64,000 bases of DNA from Agrostemma githago (taxonomy: Eukaryota > Streptophyta > Magnoliopsida > Caryophyllales > Caryophyllaceae). The stretch lies in contig OY288257.1 in assembly GCA_958450325.1 (NCBI GenBank), positions 32,444,771 to 32,508,770 on the forward strand, given 5' to 3'. The position numbers and the translations under genes are program-made. Below, piece after piece: positions 1 through 10,005 of the stretch (positions within the stretch are counted from its first letter, which is position 1; each line of letters begins with the position of its first letter). The notes below the pieces were generated by a model, which was not told the origin of the DNA, did no database searches, and was given only the letters and a program-made list of their open reading frames with translations.

Positions 1-410
1 TAAACAAGACAATAATGAGAAAACAATATTAAATCTAAACTAGAGATTAGAGAGTGGAAGAGAAATATACCAACTATGAAGATCAACAAGAAATAAGAAG
101 ATTGCATAAAGAAAGATTGAATCTTTGATGAAGAGAATGAAGAACTTGTCACTAATTCTTCAATAAACCCTACAAATCTTCAAATAAAACTTGAAATAAT
201 AATCTTCTACAAACTTGAATGTAAAACTAGAGAATTGTTGATGAAAACTATGTAGATCTACTGCTAGATTACTACTAGAATTATAGAGAATTACTAAGAA
301 TACTACTAAATTACTCTACTATTGGATGGTTTTTCTACACTAAGGGTGGATGAAGATACTACACTAATGAAGGGTGCTAGTGATGCCTTGGGCAACAAAC
401 TAGAGTAACA

Positions 411-418
411 TATATATA
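411..418 (-). promoter_or_regulatory. LTR TATA box (Athila I)
   Basis: A TATATATA run reads toward the left on the minus strand, about 120 bp beyond the palindrome array at 541-730. Its place in the LTR fits the core promoter of the retroelement. The same site is at 62145-62153 in the next unit. Confidence 0.6.
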
Positions 419-540
419 GTAATGTCTTAATGGGTCTTTAACCTAAAGCCCAAATCCAACTTTTTGCTCCATTAGTGAGACAATCACCCTTAGCATCTTC
501 ATGGGGCAAAACTTTACCCTGCGGTTGACGAGTTAATCAT

Positions 541-730
541 CACCGTGTGAAATTTCTCCCGGTGAGATTTTCTTCTCAAATTGCGATTTTTGGCGCTTCT
601 CTTCATCGGGCGAAATTTCGCCCGGTCAGTTTCGCCCGGTGAGAGGTCTTGGAAAATCTTCAGGAGAGGCAAATTACCTTTGGGCGAAACTTTGCCCGGT
701 GGTGTCTCACCGGGTGAAGTTTCACCCGGT
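541..730. repeat. Palindrome array in Athila LTR
   Basis: Several short inverted repeats built on a GGGCGAAA/TTTCGCCC core are packed here. They include the perfect 18-bp palindrome CGGGCGAAATTTCGCCCG at 607-624, a near-palindrome at about 682-697 and ACCGGGTGAAGTTTCACCCG with its partner at 709-730. In element orientation the array lies directly upstream of the TATA box. Confidence 0.8.
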
Positions 731-946
731 CATCTTTCTGGCCTCGATTCTTGTCTCATTCTTCATCGTATGATTGGTTGACTTTAAACTTTAAGTAGTG
801 TGCTTTGCTCTTTGGACGGTATTCCCTTCTCTTGTGCTCATGGTTGCTCCCTCGTGATTTCGGTGCCAAATCCTATCAAAATTGATAGAAAAGCTACCAA
901 AAACACGTAAAACGCACAAGAGGGACGCTAATGCGAGAAGTACTCA

Positions 947-1562
947 TAATATGGCGATAGTTGCACTCTAGACTCGCAAAATGATGGAAAAACGGGTCTA
1001 AATGGAAGGAAAAATGGTCTAAATTTAGCACACAACATATATATAGCTGTTTCGAGGTTGGATTTGAGCACAAAGGCGTGACACCTCGTGTGACTCGATT
1101 CTGAGGCGCGGCACCTCGTGCGAATTGATTCTGAGGCGCGACACCTGTTGTGGCTGAGTTTTCGAGGTCGAGATTTGAACAACTTTCCAAAATGTAGAGA
1201 TGCGTAATCTCAAGATATTTTGGCCGCGTGACTTGCTTCCTAAGGCATCTAGACGCGCACATGGACTTGCCTTGGGTTCGTTTTGGGTTTCAAGGTTCGA
1301 CTCGAGTCTGACTTGCTGGTTTGGGTTTGACTATGCATTTCGGGACCGATTCGGGGCCTTGGAGTCGAAATTGAATCTAGTTAGTGTTGATGCGATCGGC
1401 ACGACTCGACTAAGACCGTCTAAATGTTGAATTAATTTTTTCAAGTAATTATTTGATCCGTTTACCGAAACATCGTAAAATCGTGTCGTGTTGCAGTCTG
1501 ATCATCATCGGGTGTTTGTCGGACGCTCCAATAGCCACTAGATATAATTCTGGGTATCTACA
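947..1562 (-). mobile_element. Tat-like LTR fragment (F), unit 0
   Basis: Read on the minus strand from 1562 the fragment begins TGTAGATACCC and soon holds ACACCCGATGATGATC. The LTR of Tat element B also begins TGTAGACACCC with the same ACACCCGATGATGATC block, so F is a related LTR. A minus-strand TATA box (about 1037-1045) and a short direct-repeat array upstream of it are present. No PBS or PPT adjoins, so it is a solo or truncated LTR, cut at 946/947 by the Athila LTR. Confidence 0.6.
1074..1160. repeat. 30-bp direct repeats in F LTR
   Basis: Three imperfect head-to-tail units start with AGGCGYG: 1074-1103, 1104-1133 and 1134-1160. They lie just upstream, in minus orientation, of the TATA box near 1040. 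The same array is at about 51843-51930. At about 62810-62870 roughly one unit is missing, so copy number varies. Confidence 0.75.
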
Positions 1563-2606
1563 CTAATCATAATCCCCTAAAATTTAGTAATAAATTAATT
1601 CCCAAAAAATACTTTACTAATCGCTAAATCTACAAAGTTCCATGTAATATTTTGAAATATAGGTGCGATAATTAATAAGTGTAATAAAAATAGTAATGTC
1701 GAATATGATCTAAATTTTTTTTTAAAAAAAATCCAACCTAGAATAGGTAAAAAGTAAGACATCCAATATTATATCTTATACTCTCTCTGATTTTTACTTA
1801 TTCTCCCATTTGTGAATAAATGTGAGTTTTTTTTTTTGGTGAATTTGAGGATTAGTTGGTAAAGTTCGTTGTCAAAAAGAAGAATGAGTAGTTTGGATTA
1901 TTGGATGTTTCATTTATGGTAAGTGTTACCATTTGATTGGATGAGAGTATTAAGAAATATGGTAACACAACACATCAAACATTTTATGAGATCCATTTTT
2001 CAAAACATCAATCTGCTCAAGTGCCTAAGCACAAAGCTACAACTATCCTAGAGTATCAACTCTCAATACACCTCTTATCTTTGTTGTTGGGGGACCCTTT
2101 TATATGATGCTTCACCCTTACCCTTATGTCACTTTGGATTATACTTGCACACTTTTCAGGTCTGATCATCCTGCTCTCATGTCTGCTCTTAATCCTTCGG
2201 CTCTAAATATGATATACAGCTAGCAGCATTAATAATGCTATTCAGTATTCCAATTTTAAGTTTGGCATATTTCCTAGACAGTCTCCAATGCTGCAGGTTT
2301 ACCAGGGGTATGCTAATACCAGTCCATTGTTGGATGACCAACATAACCTTCCTGCTATAATAACAATCAAAGAACAAGTATTGTGTTGTTTTTGGGGTCT
2401 GATCATATATGCAGTAGTTCTCATTTGGTGCAATGCCCCATCTGAATAACTTATCTTTGTGTTAAGGCCCTTGTGCTGATGCATCCATCCTATACAACCA
2501 TGTTTAGAGACAGTCTACTTGGTCCATATGCAATGATGTCAGTACACTTCTGGCTGAGAATGGGAGAGCATTTTTTTAAATTCATAACGGGCCTGAGCCA
2601 CACTCA
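1563..2606 (+). other. Anonymous gene-like stretch, unit 0
   Basis: This is AT-rich DNA with no LTR-element hallmark. The part 2040-2450 reads like old coding sequence on the plus strand. One open segment (about 2086-2221) contains LDYTCTLFRSDHPALMSALN. After a frame change a second one (about 2221-2450) contains SNFKFGIFPRQSPMLQVYQG and ends at a stop. A TTTTCAG resembling a splice acceptor precedes part of it. I do not recognise the protein. It may be a captured or decayed host gene; no function is claimed. Copies are at 52247-53288 and from 63284. Confidence 0.35.
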
Positions 2607-2809
2607 TGTTGAGAATTAGATCCTAAACTAATATAATCACATGTGAGTAACATACCACATTGATAAAGAAGGAAAAATGTTGTACTTTATAAGTAATGAG
2701 TTACTCCCTCTATTGCCAATTAGTTTTAGAGTGCGTGGAACCCTCTTGTCTTGTGCAGTGAACTATTTCCGACTCTCGTGTATGGCCCAGACCCCTTATG
2801 GATTTAACA
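2607..2809 (+). mobile_element. Short Ty1/copia LTR, unit 0
   Basis: The segment starts TGTTGAGAATTAG and ends TTTAACA. It is followed at once by TAGTATCAGAGCC, one base off the usual copia primer-binding site complementary to initiator tRNA-Met (TGGTATCAGAGCC). A TTATAAG promoter-like motif is inside. At about 203 bp it fits the short LTRs of small copia families. It is the left LTR of a plus-strand element whose coding part is missing. Confidence 0.65.
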
Positions 2810-3150
2810 TAGTATCAGAGCCCCTTTCTTGAGGACACAAAAATTGCTTCCGCTTTCTTGCCAGCGACCGAAAATTTATGGAACTCATCGGTGGGATATA
2901 AAAAAACCTTTTTATGCATAGAAGTAAAAAAATGAAATAAACCTTATATCCCCTTTGAATTTGCATTCCACAACACCTTATTTTCCCGCAGATGTGAAGT
3001 TGATGGTTTTAGGCGTTTCTGAATTTGCTATGAGTTTGATTAGAGTTCTCAAGCAATTAAAATTGATGGATAATTTGTCGTTTTAAAATTGTCATGTCCG
3101 AAAAACTTTACATTCTTGATAATTATTCTGAACGAGTTCGAAAAACTTAG
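2810..3150 (+). other. Copia PBS and leader remnant, unit 0
   Basis: The PBS-like TAGTATCAGAGCC is at 2810-2822. The following ~330 bp look like a decayed leader or neighbouring DNA; no reading frame is supported. The right edge is the LTR of the opposite-strand copia element G. Confidence 0.45.
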
Positions 3151-3376
3151 TGTTGACACAAATGAGAGGTAGAAGATGAGAGGTTTGTGATGAATTGTGT
3201 GTCTTGTTATTAACAGGCTCTTGGTTTATATACAAAATACAATAGCTAGAAAACTGGAAAACCTAGCTGTTAGTTCCTAGTTTAGATGACTCAAATGTAG
3301 GGACAACATATTTACACAATATGTTAGTTATTTGGTCAAAGATTGTAACCAAATAATACTCTAAATAATATACTAA
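3151..3376 (-). mobile_element. Copia G 3' LTR, unit 0
   Basis: On the minus strand the LTR starts near GTTAGTATATTATTTAGAG at 3376 and ends TTTGTGTCAACA at 3151. The expected terminal T of TGTTAG appears lost. A minus-strand TATATA box is near 3222-3232. A pyrimidine run just right of it (3377-3388) is the minus-strand polypurine tract GAGAGGGGGGGAG. Length of about 226 bp suits Ale/Retrofit-type copia LTRs. Confidence 0.7.
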
Positions 3377-4471
3377 CTCCCCCCCTCTCAAGTGGGAGCA
3401 TGGAGGTTCGAAATGCCCAACATTTCCAGAATAGTATGAAATTGAGTTGGTGCAAGAGCCTTGGTGAGAATATCAGCGAGCTGACATTTGGTAATGATAT
3501 ACAATGGATCGAGAGTGCCCTTGAGAATTTCTTCACGAACAAAATGGCTATTAATTTTAGTATGCTTCGTACGTTCATGGAAGACAGGATTATTGGCGAT
3601 GTGCAACGCAGCTTGGCTATCACAATGCAGCGAAACAGGTTTCGAATGGTCAATCCCAAGCTGCGAAGGAGCCTTTTGAGCCAAAGAATTTCACAAGTAG
3701 CAGATGCCATAGCACGATACTCGGATTCTGCTGAAGATAAAGACACAGTTTCTTTCTGTTTTGTCTTCCAAGAAATCGGAGACCCACCAAGAAAAATATA
3801 ATAAGCGGTCAGCGATCGTCGAGTGGTAGTACTGCCAGCCCACTCAGCATCACAGTAAGCGTCCAATTCCAAAGACGCATTAGCACGTAAAAGAATACCT
3901 TGTCCTGGTTGTCCTTTTAAGTACCGAAGTACACGAAGAACAGCATCCCAGTGACTTTGAGAGGGCGCTTTCATAAACCGAGACATAAGATGAAAAAATA
4001 GCTAATCTCGGGTCGAGTGAGAGTAAATAAGCTTGCCCACTAGTCGACGGTATTGCGTAGGATCAGAAAACAACGGTGTCAATGAGGACTCCAAATTATG
4101 CTTCTCGTCCATAGGAACAGTGGCCGGTTTTGACCCTAGAAGACCTGTCTCACTTTGCAAATCAAGAGTATACTTACGTTGACACAGAAAAATACCAGTC
4201 GAATTACGTGCTACCTCAAGACCCAAAAAATATTTGAGCTTACCCAAATCCTTCATGCGAAAACATTTATTCAAATAAGCCTTAAACTTATTAATGGCTT
4301 CACCATCATTTCCAGCAATGACCAAATCATCGACATAGACGAGAATGTTAATAACAATATCACCTTTTCGATAGATAAACAAAGAATGATCAGACGGACT
4401 GTAGGAAAAACCATAGGAACATGAGGCCCGAGCAAGTTTAGCATACCAACAACGAGGCGCTTGACGAAGAC
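3377..4471 (-). pseudogene. Ty1/copia pol remnant (RT, RNase H), unit 0
   Basis: Three minus-strand reading pieces form the end of a copia polyprotein. At 4382-4002 is the RT C-terminal part with the catalytic YVDD motif (ILVYVDDLVIAG) and LGKLKYFLGLEVAR. At 3986-3660 is RNase H with DAYCDAEWAG and SSAESEYRA. At 3684-3388 the frame has shifted and holds LHCDSQAALHIANNPVFHER and ADILTKAL, the usual copia end. Gag, protease, integrase and the 5' LTR are missing; H starts at 4472. At least two frame breaks make it non-functional. It lies just upstream of its own PPT and 3' LTR, in the correct order. Confidence 0.85.
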
Positions 4472-5934
4472 TGATAAGTGTAGTTTGTAGTGCCTAATTT
4501 GTTGTGTTTTGGTCCCGTTTTCCTTGTGGAATCACTCCTTGGGAGCGGTTTATGGATTACTTATGCTTCCTTTAGTTCGTTTTAGGTTCCCGAGACCATT
4601 CATGAAGAATTGGAACGATTCCGACTCGTTTCATACACTTTTGGAGCCAACGAAGAGAAGGAACGATCACTCGATGCCTTGAATTCGATCCCGAGACCTT
4701 GGGACCCATTCCCGAGCCCCTTAGACTCGATCCCGAGCAACGAGAGTCGGTGAAAAGCCCATGAGAAGCAAGGAGAAACCTTTATGATCATATTGGAGTA
4801 CTACAAGACTCTTCCCGGGCGGGAAGAGTAGCCTTCCCGGTCGGGAAGGAGTGCATGAATGAAGAGGCTACTGACCTGGCCGTCCCGACCGGGAAGAACC
4901 CTTCCCGACCAGAAGAGCAATAACAAAGCCTGGTGTTATTGATAACACAGCCCGGTGTTATGCTTGATCCCGACCGGGAAGGATGGCCCATCCCGACCGG
5001 GACCATTCCTTCCCGACCTAGAAGAAGTGTTGTAGCCCGCAATTGCTTCTTTCCTTCTCCTTATTCATTGTAACCCTATATATACCCCCCTCTTGTAATC
5101 TTATGTTATGTTCTTCATTACCCATTAAACCCTAGACTACTTTAGGTTAGATTAGCCTAGATTAGAGTAGATTAGTCTTTAGTTAATCGTTAATCTTAGT
5201 TTAATTCTTGTATTAAGGGAATTCTTCAAGATTCAACCAAGAATGACAACCTTGGGAGATTGTTTTGGGTTTTTCTCATTAATGCAAGTTTGAATCTTTT
5301 CTCCTCTTGTTAGTAGGTATAATCATCTTATTCTCTTTACTCTTAATCCTTGTTTAATCTTTCAAGTTTCAATCTTTGATTATTGTTCATTGTTCTTGTT
5401 ATTCCATTATGAATGTTTTGTTGTTTGTGTTGATTTCTTTTGTTATGGTTAGGATTAGTTTATTTATGTTTGAGTAGACTTGTTGTGGGGTTACTAAGGG
5501 GATTAAGTGTTGATTTTGGGTGATTAGGGTTTGATTGTCGGTAAAGGTGGATTCTTTGTTACTAGTCACATATTAAGAGCACCATGTGTTTGTTGAATTG
5601 CTTGTTAGAGTAGTAGTTGCAAATACTCCTCTTACTTGTCTGCCTCTTCTCATTGTGTGAATGATTTGTTGTTGAATCCTTGTGTATTGGGTGACAACTT
5701 GCATAAGTATTCGGGTTTGTCTTTGACACGAGAGTGCAGACATTGGTCTACGTAGTGAGAGCCCGGACCGACCTTAGTAACTAGGTGAAACCTACACCCT
5801 CGATCTCCCAACTATCCTAATACACTTATGAACCCGACCTAACCTTACCCTTTCCTTATTTGATTTCTTCTTTACCTTAGTTGTAGTCATAGATTCATCC
5901 CCTTCTTATTGCCTTAGTCTTATTGCCTTATTTA
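4472..5934 (+). mobile_element. Truncated plus-strand LTR (H), unit 0
   Basis: It starts TGATAAGTGTAGTTTGTAGT like the LTR of E (8225) and stays alignable to it at a lower identity, including the palindrome array (4811-5026), TATATATA at 5077-5084 and the GAACCCGACCTA block near 5830. The last ~200 bp of the LTR, with the U5 end and PBS, are missing. It stops at about 5934 (within 10 bp), where minus-strand Athila pol begins. The same truncation is at about 56641, so it predates the duplication. Confidence 0.75.
4811..5026. repeat. TTCCCGACCGGGAA palindrome array in H
   Basis: About nine copies of a TTCCCGRYCGGGAA-type imperfect palindrome are separated by 5-40 bp of unrelated sequence. The array ends about 50 bp before the TATA box at 5077-5084. 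Confidence 0.85.
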
Positions 5935-8219
5935 CCCCTTTGATAATTTGTGTGTTAGTGAGAGCGGTCTTTATCTTGCAAAAGGCTTCAAGACACGAGT
6001 CATCAAAAACAAAAGGTGCACCTTTCATAAGCAAAGAAGTTAAAGGCTTGGCAATCTTAGAAAAGTCATTAATAAATCGTCTATAAAAACCGGCGTGACC
6101 TAAAAAACTCCTCACCCCTTTGACATTTGTAGGTGGTGGCAAGTTCTCAATCACGGAGACTTTGCCCTTATCGACTTCAACTCCTCTATTAGAAACAATA
6201 TGACCTAGGACAACATCTTGTTCAACCATAAAATGACATTATTCCCAATTTAAAACAAGTCTATACTCTTCATATCGAGCTAACACTTGATCAAGATTTT
6301 CAAGGCAAGAATCAAAAGATGTACCATGGACACTAAATTCATCCCTAAAAACTTCCATGGATTTTTCAATAAAATCGGAGAAAATAGCCATCATACATCT
6401 TTGAAACGTTCCCGGCGCATTACACAATCCAAATGGCATCCTTCTATAAGCATAGGTGCCATAGGGACATGTAAAAGTGGTATTCTCTTGGTCATCGGGG
6501 TGAATGAGAATTTGAAGAAATCCGTAATGACCATCAAGGAAACAAAAATAAGAATGATGCGCCAATCTTTTAAGCATTTGATCAATAATGGGAAGGGGGA
6601 AATGGTCTTTTATGGTGTTCGTGTTCAATTTTCGATAATCTATACACATGCGCCAACCGGTAATAGTCCTAGTAGAAATCGACTCACCATTTTCTCCTTT
6701 AACAACCGTCATTCCTCTCTTTTTCAGCACAACTTGTACGGGGCTAACCCATTTAATTCCGGTTATTGGGTATATAATGTTATCCTCATACAACTTGAGA
6801 ACTTCCTTCATGACAACCTCTTCATGGTGGGGTTCAACCTACGTTGACCCTCAACCGAAGGACGGTGGTCATCATCAAGGATGATCCTATGTATACAAAC
6901 ATTTGGGCTTATGACTAGGAGGTCGGCAATGCTATACCCGATGGCCTTTTTGTGATTCCTCGAAACAATCAAAAGTTTTTCCAATTGAGGACCATCAAGT
7001 GTGGCATTGACGATAACGGGATAATTAGTTCCTTCAAGAAAATCATATTTGAGGGAAGAGGGGAGTGGTTTAAGTTCAAGATTAGGAGGAAAAGATACCA
7101 TACTCATACCCACCGGTAGTGGTTCTACCTTTTCATCATGCAAACATTCTTCTTAAAGAGGTGGAGAGTCAAATGGTTCATCTTCTTGCTTATCAGCATC
7201 TATCAAGCTATACTCAACCAAACTATCAATAACTTCAATGGAATGCATTTGTTCAATCATTGGTTGTTTAAGAGCTTGAGAAAAGGAAAACTCTACCGAC
7301 TCGTTCCCTATGTTAAAAGATATCAACTATAGTACCACCGGTAGCCATAAAAGGTCGACCTAATAAGATAATGGGGGTAATAGTGTCTTCGGGTATATCC
7401 ATGACAACAAAGTCGGAAGGGATGAAGAACTTACCAACTTTCACGGGTACATCCTCAAGTATCCCAAGTGGGTACTTGACGAACCTATCCGCAAGTAGAA
7501 TCGACATGCTAGTGGGTCTCATCTCCCCCACACTAAGTCTCTTGGCAATAGAATAAGGTAACAAACTAACACTAGCCCCTAGGTCACATAAAGCTTGATT
7601 AACAACAACATTTCCTACCCGACAAGGGATGAAAAAGCTACCGGGATCCTCTAGTTTCTTTGGCATTTGATTCATAAGAACGGCACTACATTGTGCCATG
7701 AGAGAGACACATTCTTTCTCTTCTATTGTTCTCTTTTTAGTCAAGACATCTTTCAAAAACTTAGAATAGAGGGGCATTTGAGAAATTACCTCGGTGAAAG
7801 GTAAAGCTACCTCCACCTTCTTCAACATATCCACGAAACGGCTAAATTGAGCATTCTTCTTATATGGCTTTGCTCGTTCGAGAAAAGGCAATGGAGGTGC
7901 AAAAGCGGGAGGCGGTGGAACATTAGATTCTTCTTCTTTTTCATCGGCTAATCGCTACGCCTCTTTTCTTTTTGCTTCTTCGGCTTCCATTTATTCTTTC
8001 TTATTTCTTTGTTCTCTTTGTTCATTCTCTGCATTTTGGAGGATATCAAACTCCGCTTGTATTCCCCGGTTTTGTTTGGGGGAAGTGGGAGATGATTCTT
8101 GTGGTGCACTTGGTTGATTCACTTTGGATGGGGTGCTTTTGGTGTTCAAGTTCAAGTTCTTGTATGGGTCCTTAAGTTCTTTGCCACCTCTCAAAATGAC
8201 GGCATTTGCTTGGTGTGAA
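5935..8219 (-). pseudogene. Athila I pol remnant, middle unit
   Basis: Read leftward this is the end of gag, protease, RT and the start of RNase H of an Athila element. Protease (7891-7313) has NQALCDLGASVSLLPYSIAK, the Athila DLGA form of the aspartic active site. RT (6811-6239) has CIDYRKLN, PYGTYAYRRMPFGLCNAPGT and FRDEFSV, where the usual catalytic DD is DE. RNase H onset (6229-5935) has GHIVSNRGVEVDKGK and GVRSFLGHAGFYRRFI. Frames break several times, and near 7320 a ~17-nt deletion is seen against the copy at 58030. The rest of RNase H and integrase is lost at H. Gag residues at 8219-7900 continue at 17808 beyond element E. Confidence 0.85.
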
Positions 8220-8224
8220 GGGTC
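8220..8224. repeat. Target-site duplication of E (left)
   Basis: The 5-bp gggtc at 8220-8224 recurs at 17803-17807 directly after E. The uninterrupted copy at about 58941-58945 has gggtc once, in GAAGGGTCTCTTGGG. This fixes both ends of E. Confidence 0.95.
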
Positions 8225-8542
8225 TGATAAGTGTAGTTTGTACTGCCTTTTTTTCTTTGTTTTAGTCCCATTTCCTTGTGGAATCGCTCCTTGGGAGCGA
8301 TTCATGGGCTTCTTATGCTTCCTTTAGTCCGTTTCAGGTTCCCGAGACCGATTTGGAAGAGTTGGAGTGATTCCGACTCAATACATACACATTTTGGAGC
8401 CAACGAGATAAAGGAACGATGACTCGAGGCCTTGGAATCGACCCCGAGACCTTGGGACCCCATCCCGAGTCTCGAGAATCGACGGGGAGCCCATGAGATA
8501 CAAGGAGGGACCCTAGAGCTCTATTTGGAGGCACACAAGACC

Positions 8543-8691
8543 CTTCCCGGTCGGGATAGTGGCCTTCCCGATCGGGAAGGGGTGCACAATTAGGAGCGTT
8601 GCTGTGGGTCCTTCCCGGTCGGGTTGAGCCCTTCCCGATCGGGATGGCAGAACCCTTCCCGATCGGGATGATCCGTCCCGGTCGGGACGGG
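8543..8691. repeat. CTTCCCGATCGGGA palindrome array, E 5' LTR
   Basis: Six copies of a palindrome with core CCCGRTCGGG occur at irregular spacing. The 3' LTR (16563-16686) has five; a ~24-bp unit is absent there. The array ends 50 bp before the TATA box. Confidence 0.9.
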
Positions 8692-8740
8692 CTACAGCTC
8701 ACCCGCATTTCTTCTTTTCTTCTCCTTCATTCTTGTACCC

Positions 8741-8749
8741 ATATATATA
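8741..8749 (+). promoter_or_regulatory. E LTR TATA box
   Basis: ATATATATA follows a pyrimidine-rich stretch and lies 50 bp downstream of the palindrome array. It is the likely core promoter. The same box is at 16737-16745 in the 3' LTR. Confidence 0.65.
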
Positions 8750-9795
8750 CTCCCTTCTTGTAATTTTAAGACATCTTATCTTACCCTAGACTAGTTTAAG
8801 CCTCAAAAACTCTAGATTAGTTCTACTCTCATTAATCTTAATCTCTCTTTAATCTTTAGTTAATCATTGTAATTAGTTCTTGTATTAAGAAGTTCTTGAA
8901 GATTGTTCCAAGATTGACAACCTTGGGATTCTATTTGGGTTCTTATTTATACAAGATTTCATCTTTTCTTCATCCTAGTATTGGTATAATCATATCTACT
9001 CTTAATCTTGTTTGAATCTTGTTATATTGTTATTGACATTGTTCTTGTTAATCATTATGGATGTTTGTTTAGTGATGATATTTTCTCTTGTTATGGTTGA
9101 TTTATACAAGATAATGAGCGAGTAGTCTTCTTGTGTGGTTAGTAGGGGGATTAGGGGTAGATTATGGATGATTAGGGTTGATTAAGGGGAAAAGGTTACA
9201 TCTTTGTTGTTAGTCACATTGTAGGCACTCTATGTGTTTGTTGATATGCTTGTGTGAGTTGTAGTGGCCATGCTTCCCATACTTGTGTTCGTCTTCTCAT
9301 TGATTGTTTATTTTGTAGAAATGTCGAGAATAGTTTAGTCACGAGAGCGCGGACTAGGGTCTATGTTGCGAGAGCCCGGACCCACCTTGACATCGGTCTA
9401 GGTTGCGAGAGCCCGGACCGACTCTAGTAACTAGGAGACACCTATGCCCTTGATCACCCCAATTACCCTTCTACTCCTATGAACCCGACCTACCCCACTT
9501 TCTTCCATATTTGAGTTCATCGTCTTAGTTAGTCATCATTTCTATAGTTTCATCGTTTAGTTAGTTCTCGTAGTTAGTTCATCATTAGTCTAGCTATCTC
9601 TTCTCCTCCATCATAGTTTTCCATTTATTGTTTCTTTGTGTTTGTTTGGTAGCATAGTCTTGTTTGTAGGCCGACTTAGTCTAAACCTTGATTTACCGTC
9701 CTCGTGTATACGATCCCGACTTACCCTAGCTACTCACTAGGTTAGTCGGTGTTTCATTGATCGGCTAGGGACGTGACAAATCCCTACCATCAATT

Positions 9796-9813
9796 TGGCG
9801 CCGTTGCCGGGGA
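9796..9813 (+). other. E primer-binding site (tRNA-Asp)
   Basis: TGGCGCCGTTGCCGGGGA lies 3 bp after the LTR. It is the exact complement of the 3' end of plant tRNA-Asp with its CCA, the primer known for Athila elements. The ~190 bp from here to the first gag ATG are an untranslated leader. Confidence 0.9.
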
Positions 9814-10005
9814 CGGTGCATTGTTTAGACTTAGTTTTCTTATTTCTCGACTTAGTTAACCTTCTTTGTGTTCTCCCGTCTTCTCTTGTGAATATTCTCT
9901 AGTTTTTCTTCTTTTTCTCTTTGTCTCTAGTTGTGTTTGTTTATTGTCGTTGCCTAGTGCCCGCAAAGCACTAGGTGTTCTCACGTTTGTTCTAGTGTGT
10001 AGTGT

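Larger units (their letters stand above)
1..946 (-). mobile_element. Right part of Athila I 5' LTR, unit 0
   Basis: This stretch matches 61736-62681 almost base for base, where it follows an Athila gag and PBS on the minus strand. It is therefore the U3/R part of a minus-strand Athila LTR whose left part lies before the window. On the minus strand the LTR starts TGAGTACTTC at 946. A TATA box and a palindrome array lie inside. No coding sequence is supported here. Confidence 0.75.
8225..9792 (+). repeat. E 5' LTR
   Basis: It runs from TGATAAGTGTAG to CCCTACCATCA, 1568 bp. It contains the palindrome array 8543-8691, TATATATA at 8741-8749, and near the U5 end the block ACGATCCCGACTTACCC (about 9710) that recurs in the other families here. 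It differs from the 3' LTR by one extra palindrome unit and about two dozen substitutions. Confidence 0.9.

Noticed and set aside
2086..2221. Glucan endo-1,3-beta-glucosidase (GH17) fragment, from a LDYxLFR-like string
   Set aside because: Only a few residues agree and the catalytic motifs are not seen; too weak to name.
8543..8691. CRISPR-like array of repeats with spacers
   Set aside because: Plant retrotransposon context, irregular spacing, very short palindromic units and no cas genes.
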